A stretch of DNA of 8,466 bases. Origin: an uncultured Lactobacillus sp. (GTDB lineage Bacteria > Bacillota > Bacilli > Lactobacillales > Lactobacillaceae). A program made the translations under genes and the position numbers. The stretch spans positions 1 to 8,466 of the forward strand of contig CALYQE010000083.1 in NCBI GenBank assembly GCA_945281075.1, written 5' to 3'. Below are positions 6,495 through 8,466 of the stretch, piece by piece. Position 1 is the stretch's first letter, and each line of letters opens with the position of its first letter. The notes beneath the pieces were generated by a model. That model worked only from the letters and a program-made list of their open reading frames with translations. It was not told where the DNA came from and searched no databases.

Positions 6495-7454
6495 ATGACG
6501 AGGTTAGATAAACAATTAATTCAAGTGCAAAAAATAATTCATCAAAATGTAGCTTTACCAAAAGGAAAATTAGGTGAAGCCCTTGAGTATGCTTTTTCTA
6601 TGTCCGGAAAACAATTACGTCCCAGTTTTGTGCTCCTTTTTGGAGAAATGGGAAATAATCAAAATGAACAAAAAATATATAATATAGCGAGCTCTGTGGA
6701 AATACTTCATAATGCTACCTTGATTCATGATGATATTATTGATAATTCTGCCACAAGACGGGGAAGAGAGTCTGTTCAGGCTAAATTTGGCAAAACTATT
6801 GCTTTATATTCTGGAGACTACTTATTTGCTCTTTCTTTACAACTACTTAGTGAAAACACTTCTAGGATAACTGATTTACGGATTAATGGAAGTACTATGC
6901 AGGAAATTTTAGCGGGCGAAACTATGCAGTATGGTAATGAGTATAATATTACAATTACGGAACAAGAATATCTTGAGCAAATCCGTGGCAAAACTGCCAG
7001 TCTTTTTGGATATGCTTGCTATATTGGTGCGCTTGAAGGTGGTCTAAGTAGATCATTAGCTAGAAAAGCGCAGAAAGTAGGGCTCCTGTTTGGTCAAGCT
7101 TTTCAGTTACGTGATGATATCTTAGACTATACATCGACAGAGACAGAACTAAAAAAACCAGTGTTAATGGATGTCTTAAATGGTGTTTATACAGGTCCTT
7201 TAATTTTTGCATTAAAAAAAGATGAGACTGGTGAACTTAAGGACTTAGTCAAAATAGGAAAGAAACTTTCATTAACTCAGTTAAGGCAAATTGATAAACT
7301 GGTTAGTGATTTAGGTGGTATTAACTATGCACAGAATCTAGCAAATAAATTTACCGTGCAAGCATTACATATCCTAAAAAAGTATTTTTCTGGGTATACG
7401 GGTTTTTCCGAAATAGTTCCATTAATACAAGAAATGCAAATGAGAAAATACTAA
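6495..7454 (+). CDS. dmkB: All-trans polyprenyl diphosphate synthase (DmkB)
   Basis: This 319-residue cytoplasmic prenyl synthase adds isopentenyl diphosphate units to make the long side chain of demethylmenaquinone. Family motifs are intact: GKQLRP (38-43), first Asp-rich motif D79-D80-I-I-D83 followed by R88-R89, GETMQ (141-145), K166-T167, second Asp-rich motif D207-D208-I-L-D211, and KPVLMDVLNGVYTGP (221-235). The residues four and five places before the first motif are small (A74, T75), as in enzymes that make chains longer than farnesyl, for example heptaprenyl. The frame stays open upstream to 6447, but that start lies inside eetB with no ribosome binding site. The ATG at 6495 has AAGGGAAA just before it and follows the eetB stop by one base, which suggests translational coupling. 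It pairs functionally with dmkA at the other end of the cluster. Confidence 0.92.
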   Translation: MTRLDKQLIQVQKIIHQNVALPKGKLGEALEYAFSMSGKQLRPSFVLLFGEMGNNQNEQKIYNIASSVEILHNATLIHDDIIDNSATRRGRESVQAKFGKTIALYSGDYLFALSLQLLSENTSRITDLRINGSTMQEILAGETMQYGNEYNITITEQEYLEQIRGKTASLFGYACYIGALEGGLSRSLARKAQKVGLLFGQAFQLRDDILDYTSTETELKKPVLMDVLNGVYTGPLIFALKKDETGELKDLVKIGKKLSLTQLRQIDKLVSDLGGINYAQNLANKFTVQALHILKKYFSGYTGFSEIVPLIQEMQMRKY

Positions 7455-7513
7455 TTTAAAGTAGCTAGTACTTTACTTGTTCAAAATTAGCGATGATGAA
7501 ATATTATTTGAAA

Positions 7514-7549
7514 CTAAAAAAGTTGATCTATCAAGATCAACTTTTTTAG
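7514..7549. terminator. Strong bidirectional terminator after dmkB
   Basis: A perfect 16-bp inverted repeat (CTAAAAAAGTTGATCT and its complement) surrounds a 4-nt loop ATCA (7530-7533), with A6 and T6 tracts in the arms. It lies between the stop of dmkB (7454) and the stop of the minus-strand gene (7597), so it can end both converging transcripts. Confidence 0.93.
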
Positions 7550-7596
7550 TAAGAAAATACCCATCTTAATAATAAATAAGCAAAATAGGTTAATTA

Positions 7597-7911
7597 TTAG
7601 GCTTTATTAGGCTTACGTGTAAAGCCACAAAGAAACTGAAATATGACAAGAACGCAATAAGCCCAAAGTATGTAAACCAAAAAACTAATATCTGCCCTAG
7701 AAGAAGCAAACCAATACCATTGGTTCCCTTCTGTGCTATAAATCAGATTGGCTAAACCTAGCAAACCTAAAATTAAAGCATTAATAATCGCAAAAATCCA
7801 TAAGTTTCCATTTTCGTGCTTAACTATATAAATGATTGACCAGACAGCTGACCATATTCCCCACAAACCAGTAACAGCAATTATGATCCAATAAAAAATT
7901 GTTGCAAACAT
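7597..7911 (-). CDS. Small three-helix membrane protein of unknown function
   Basis: I do not recognise this 104-residue protein. It has three hydrophobic segments (about 5-30, 37-58 and 75-96), many aromatic residues (about ten Trp) and a short basic C-terminus (TRKPNKA). There are no enzymatic motifs, no signal cleavage site and no cysteine pattern beyond C86 and C95 near the end. The ATG at 7911 has a very good ribosome binding site (AAGGAGG, about 7 nt upstream), which supports a real gene. It is transcribed alone, towards the electron-transfer cluster, and shares the terminator at 7514-7549. A promoter may lie at 7936-7964. No functional link to its neighbours is visible. Confidence 0.75.
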   Translation of the reverse strand: MFATIFYWIIIAVTGLWGIWSAVWSIIYIVKHENGNLWIFAIINALILGLLGLANLIYSTEGNQWYWFASSRADISFLVYILWAYCVLVIFQFLCGFTRKPNKA

Positions 7912-7935
7912 TTTGGCCTCCTTATTATTTCTTTT

Positions 7936-7964
7936 ATTTTAACATAAAGTTAAAAGTATCACAT
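7936..7964 (-). promoter_or_regulatory. Weak promoter candidate for the small membrane protein gene
   Basis: On the minus strand TAAAAT (7941-7936) could be a -10 box, with ATGTGA (7964-7959) as a poor -35 box 17 bp away. The -10 matches 5 of 6 and the -35 matches 3 of 6. The region is AT-rich, so this is tentative. Confidence 0.3.
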
Positions 7965-8394
7965 GATTATTTCATATCTTGGCAGAATCTAGGAGATTAA
8001 ATAAACTTCATCTTTTTGGGTTTATAGATGATTTTTTGATAATTTTTTGATGTCAAAGAATTATTAACTTGGGTATTTTGTGGGTAACAGCCAAAAGTTA
8101 TTAAACATTGAAAAATTACAGACTAAAAACAAGAATTTTCAATTCATCTATCAATCTGACAGCTAATGTTGTGCTAAACGATTGCTAATGTGCTTAAGCT
8201 AATCAGTCTTTATTTGGAGAAGCTGATGTACATTTTGAACTGAAAAAGTATAATCAGCTAATTTCCAAATATGTTTTAAATGTGCCGGGAACAATGGTAA
8301 TTGTTGACTATGTATTTGCTTTTTCCTTATTAATAAAAAATAATCTTTATTACTAAAAAAGTTTAAAAAATTTAAATTTAATTTCATATAGTTC
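7965..8394. other. Gene-poor AT-rich intergenic stretch
   Basis: I find no convincing gene here. There is a short tandem repeat of ATTTTTTGAT (8031-8040 and 8042-8051) and a loose direct repeat starting GCTAATGT (8162-8177 and 8184-8197). A plus-strand frame is open from 8198 to a stop near 8355 but lacks a start codon with a ribosome binding site. A minus-strand frame (8405-8199) lacks a ribosome binding site and overlaps the promoter at 8395. It may be decayed coding sequence or simply spacer. The last 60 bases before the promoter are A/T tracts that could act as an UP element. Confidence 0.5.
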
Positions 8395-8423
8395 TTGACA
8401 TACAAAAAGCGTGTGCCTATAAT
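8395..8423 (+). promoter_or_regulatory. Full-consensus housekeeping promoter for the gene at the right edge
   Basis: TTGACA (8395-8400) and TATAAT (8418-8423) match the vegetative sigma consensus at all 12 positions with the ideal 17-bp spacer. A/T tracts lie upstream. Transcription would start near 8430, about 30 nt before the ATG at 8461. Confidence 0.92.
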
Positions 8424-8446
8424 TCTAAGTATTAAATTAAATTTTG

Positions 8447-8452
8447 AGGAGG
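8447..8452 (+). promoter_or_regulatory. Strong ribosome binding site of the truncated right-edge gene
   Basis: AGGAGG lies 8 nt before the ATG at 8461, a full match to the anti-Shine-Dalgarno sequence. Together with the consensus promoter it marks a real gene start. Confidence 0.85.
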
Positions 8453-8460
8453 ATATTTTA

Positions 8461-8466
8461 ATGAAC
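8461..8466 (+). CDS. First two codons of a gene cut by the window edge
   Basis: Only ATG AAC (Met-Asn) is present, so the product cannot be named. The start is supported by the AGGAGG ribosome binding site 8 nt upstream and the consensus promoter at 8395-8423. The gene is probably highly expressed unless a repressor controls it. Confidence 0.75.

Noticed and set aside
8199..8405. Minus-strand open frame of 68 codons near the right edge
   Set aside because: It has no ribosome binding site, its start lies over the consensus promoter at 8395-8423, and its product is not recognisable.
1..8466. CRISPR arrays, tRNA or rRNA genes, insertion sequences and phage attachment sites
   Set aside because: I found no regularly spaced repeats, cloverleaf sequence, transposase or integrase remains, or flanking duplications.

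Overview
The window looks like a chromosomal segment from a low-GC Gram-positive bacterium, most likely a member of the Lactobacillaceae. The evidence is the AT-rich composition, AGGAGG-type ribosome binding sites, two lipoproteins with Gram-positive lipoboxes, and a gene set matching the flavin-based extracellular electron transfer (EET, 'FLEET') locus described in Listeria monocytogenes and lactic acid bacteria. I cannot name the species from sequence alone.

Layout, left to right: (1) the 3' end of a plus-strand gene resembling an FtsX/MacB-type ABC permease (1-176), closed by a bidirectional terminator (193-222). (2) A minus-strand cluster read right to left: pplA (3351-2434), apbE/fmnB (2365-1280) and a UbiA/MenA-type prenyltransferase, dmkA (1254-241). 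(3) A 242-bp divergent promoter region (3352-3593). It has a recognisable promoter on each side and two similar 18-bp Rex-like elements, one at each promoter. (4) A plus-strand cluster: ndh2 (3594-5489), eetA (5561-5932), eetB (5948-6493) and dmkB (6495-7454), closed by a perfect 16-bp-stem terminator (7514-7549). (5) An unrelated minus-strand gene for a small membrane protein (7911-7597). (6) About 550 bp without a convincing gene, ending in a consensus promoter, a strong ribosome binding site and the first two codons of a gene cut by the window edge (8461-8466).

How the genes would work together (known model plus inference): DmkB makes a long all-trans polyprenyl diphosphate. DmkA attaches a polyprenyl chain to 1,4-dihydroxy-2-naphthoate to make demethylmenaquinone. 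Ndh2, a type II NADH dehydrogenase with an added membrane domain, passes electrons from NADH to that quinone. EetA and EetB are membrane proteins thought to carry electrons across or out of the membrane. PplA is a surface lipoprotein with two FMN-binding domains that ApbE/FmnB flavinylates, and it delivers electrons to iron, quinones or electrodes outside the cell. No menFDHEB-type genes are in the window, so naphthoate synthesis is either elsewhere or replaced by uptake.

The system is known in related bacteria, so it is not a new one. The less expected signals are the paired Rex-like sites in the divergent promoter, hairpins placed inside both arms of the cluster (pplA/apbE and ndh2/eetA), and an Ala/Thr-rich insertion in the Ndh2 membrane domain.
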